This document shows positions 22,488 through 23,519 of a stretch of DNA of 23,519 bases, one piece after another (positions within the stretch are counted from its first letter, which is position 1; every line of letters starts with the position of its first letter). This DNA is from Albidovulum sp. (GTDB lineage Bacteria; Pseudomonadota; Alphaproteobacteria; Rhodobacterales; Rhodobacteraceae), in contig JAUQYA010000009.1 of assembly GCA_030837785.1 (NCBI GenBank), forward strand, positions 1 to 23,519. Reading direction: 5' to 3'. The notes under the pieces were generated by a model, which saw nothing but the letters and a program-made list of their open reading frames with translations, searched no databases and was not told the origin of the DNA. A program made the position numbers and the translations under genes.

Positions 22488-22973
22488 TCAGATTTCCCGC
22501 GAACCGAGGAAGCGGCCGAAGCTGCGCGTGGTCGGGCCGAACAGGAACGCTTCATACGGCTCCGGCTCGACACCGGGGAAATCCATGCCGGGCGAGCCGG
22601 CGGGCATGCCGGGAACGGCCAGCCCCGTCGCGTCCGGCCGCTCGGCCAGCAGGCGGCGGATCGCGGCGGCGGGCACATGGCCCTCGACTACATAGCCGCC
22701 CACCTCGGCGGTGTGGCAGGAGGCCAGTTCCGCCGGCACGCCGAGCCGCTGCTTGAGGCCGCCCATATCGGCGGATTCCACGACCCGCACCGGGAACCCC
22801 GCAGCCTCGATATGCGCGGCCCAGCCGTCGCAGCAGCCGCAGGACGGATCCTTGGTGACGCTGACCAGCGGCAGCGCCTCGGCGTGCCCCCGGCCGATGG
22901 TGGACATCAGCAGCGGGAATGCACCGGCAGCCGCCAGAATGGCGCGGCGGGTGATGGGGCGAGCGTTTCTCAT
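22488..22973 (-). CDS. DUF411 metal-binding periplasmic protein
   Basis: A 161-residue exported protein. An apparent twin-arginine signal (TRRAILAAAGAFPLLM) precedes the DUF411 domain. That domain has VTKDPSCGCCDGWAAHI (C45, C47, C48), ASCHTAEVGGYVVEGHVPA and GLAVPGMPAGSPGM, all hallmark sequences. These proteins occur in copper-resistance loci and are thought to bind Cu in the periplasm. ATG 22973 has GAGG about 8 bases upstream; longer in-frame starts at 22991 and 23063 are less likely. It follows the CopA-type ATPase gene by 86 bases on the same strand. Confidence 0.93.
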   Translation of the reverse strand: MRNARPITRRAILAAAGAFPLLMSTIGRGHAEALPLVSVTKDPSCGCCDGWAAHIEAAGFPVRVVESADMGGLKQRLGVPAELASCHTAEVGGYVVEGHVPAAAIRRLLAERPDATGLAVPGMPAGSPGMDFPGVEPEPYEAFLFGPTTRSFGRFLGSREI

Positions 22974-23059
22974 CGTCAAACCTCGTTTCATGGATTGCGT
23001 TGTCGCGCCGTCCCGGTCTGGACACGAGGCACGAAGGCGTGAGCAGGTGCTGCCGATCG

Positions 23060-23519
<460 letters not shown>

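Noticed and set aside
20857..22695. 612-codon open frame on the plus strand
   Set aside because: Antisense to the DUF305, DUF2946-like and DUF411 genes, which have signal peptides and conserved motifs.

Overview
This is a GC-rich bacterial window whose protein sequences and codon use suggest an alphaproteobacterium, probably Rhodobacteraceae (Paracoccus/Rhodobacter-like). That placement is inferred from protein resemblance, not from a marker gene. It reads as an accessory metal-homeostasis and envelope-redox region. There is an IS transposase tail at the left edge, several decayed genes, and parts of three P1B-type metal ATPases of different subclasses. No tRNA, rRNA or CRISPR array was seen.

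Layout. (1) 1-181: 3' end of an IS5-like element. (2) 342-6991, + strand: a TetR regulator, a MacAB/DevBCA-like exporter (membrane fusion protein, FtsX-type permease, ATPase), a b561 cytochrome, a small four-helix membrane protein, and a P1B-4-type ATPase with SPC and HEGGT motifs. (3) 7003-9926, - strand: a DUF924 protein, then a P-type ATPase with an unusual CPG motif preceded by a CopZ-like metallochaperone. A LysR regulator at 10035-10940 is divergent from these. (4) 10974-14598, - strand: an uncharacterised periplasmic protein, a 5'-truncated ApbE flavin transferase, a DUF2271 protein, three related PepSY proteins and a di-haem-type cytochrome b. Divergent from these is an OmpR/QseB-like two-component pair at 14740-16754. 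(5) 16931-20269, + strand: a decayed DUF900 lipoprotein hydrolase, a class I PHA synthase (phaC), a second TetR regulator and a 29-codon ORF that looks like the start of a lost membrane fusion protein. (6) 20308-23519, - strand: a copper module of DUF305/beta-propeller protein, DUF2946-like protein, DUF411 protein and the 3' end of a CopA-type Cu+ ATPase.

The non-coding sequence suggests a regulatory layer. Three related GTRA-N4-TYAC palindromes lie at the first TetR gene, the DUF900 remnant and phaC. A ~61-bp divergent promoter occurs at lysR/metallochaperone and again, without lysR, upstream of the unknown periplasmic protein. A 52-bp element with two 11-bp-spaced repeat pairs lies upstream of two PepSY genes, one copy being shared with the two-component operon. 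These three repeats tie genes to regulators and are the most testable new observations here.

The ApbE/DUF2271/PepSY/cytochrome b set resembles an extracytosolic flavin electron-transfer module, but its ApbE has lost its N-terminal half. The region therefore looks like an island assembled by transfer and trimmed by deletion.
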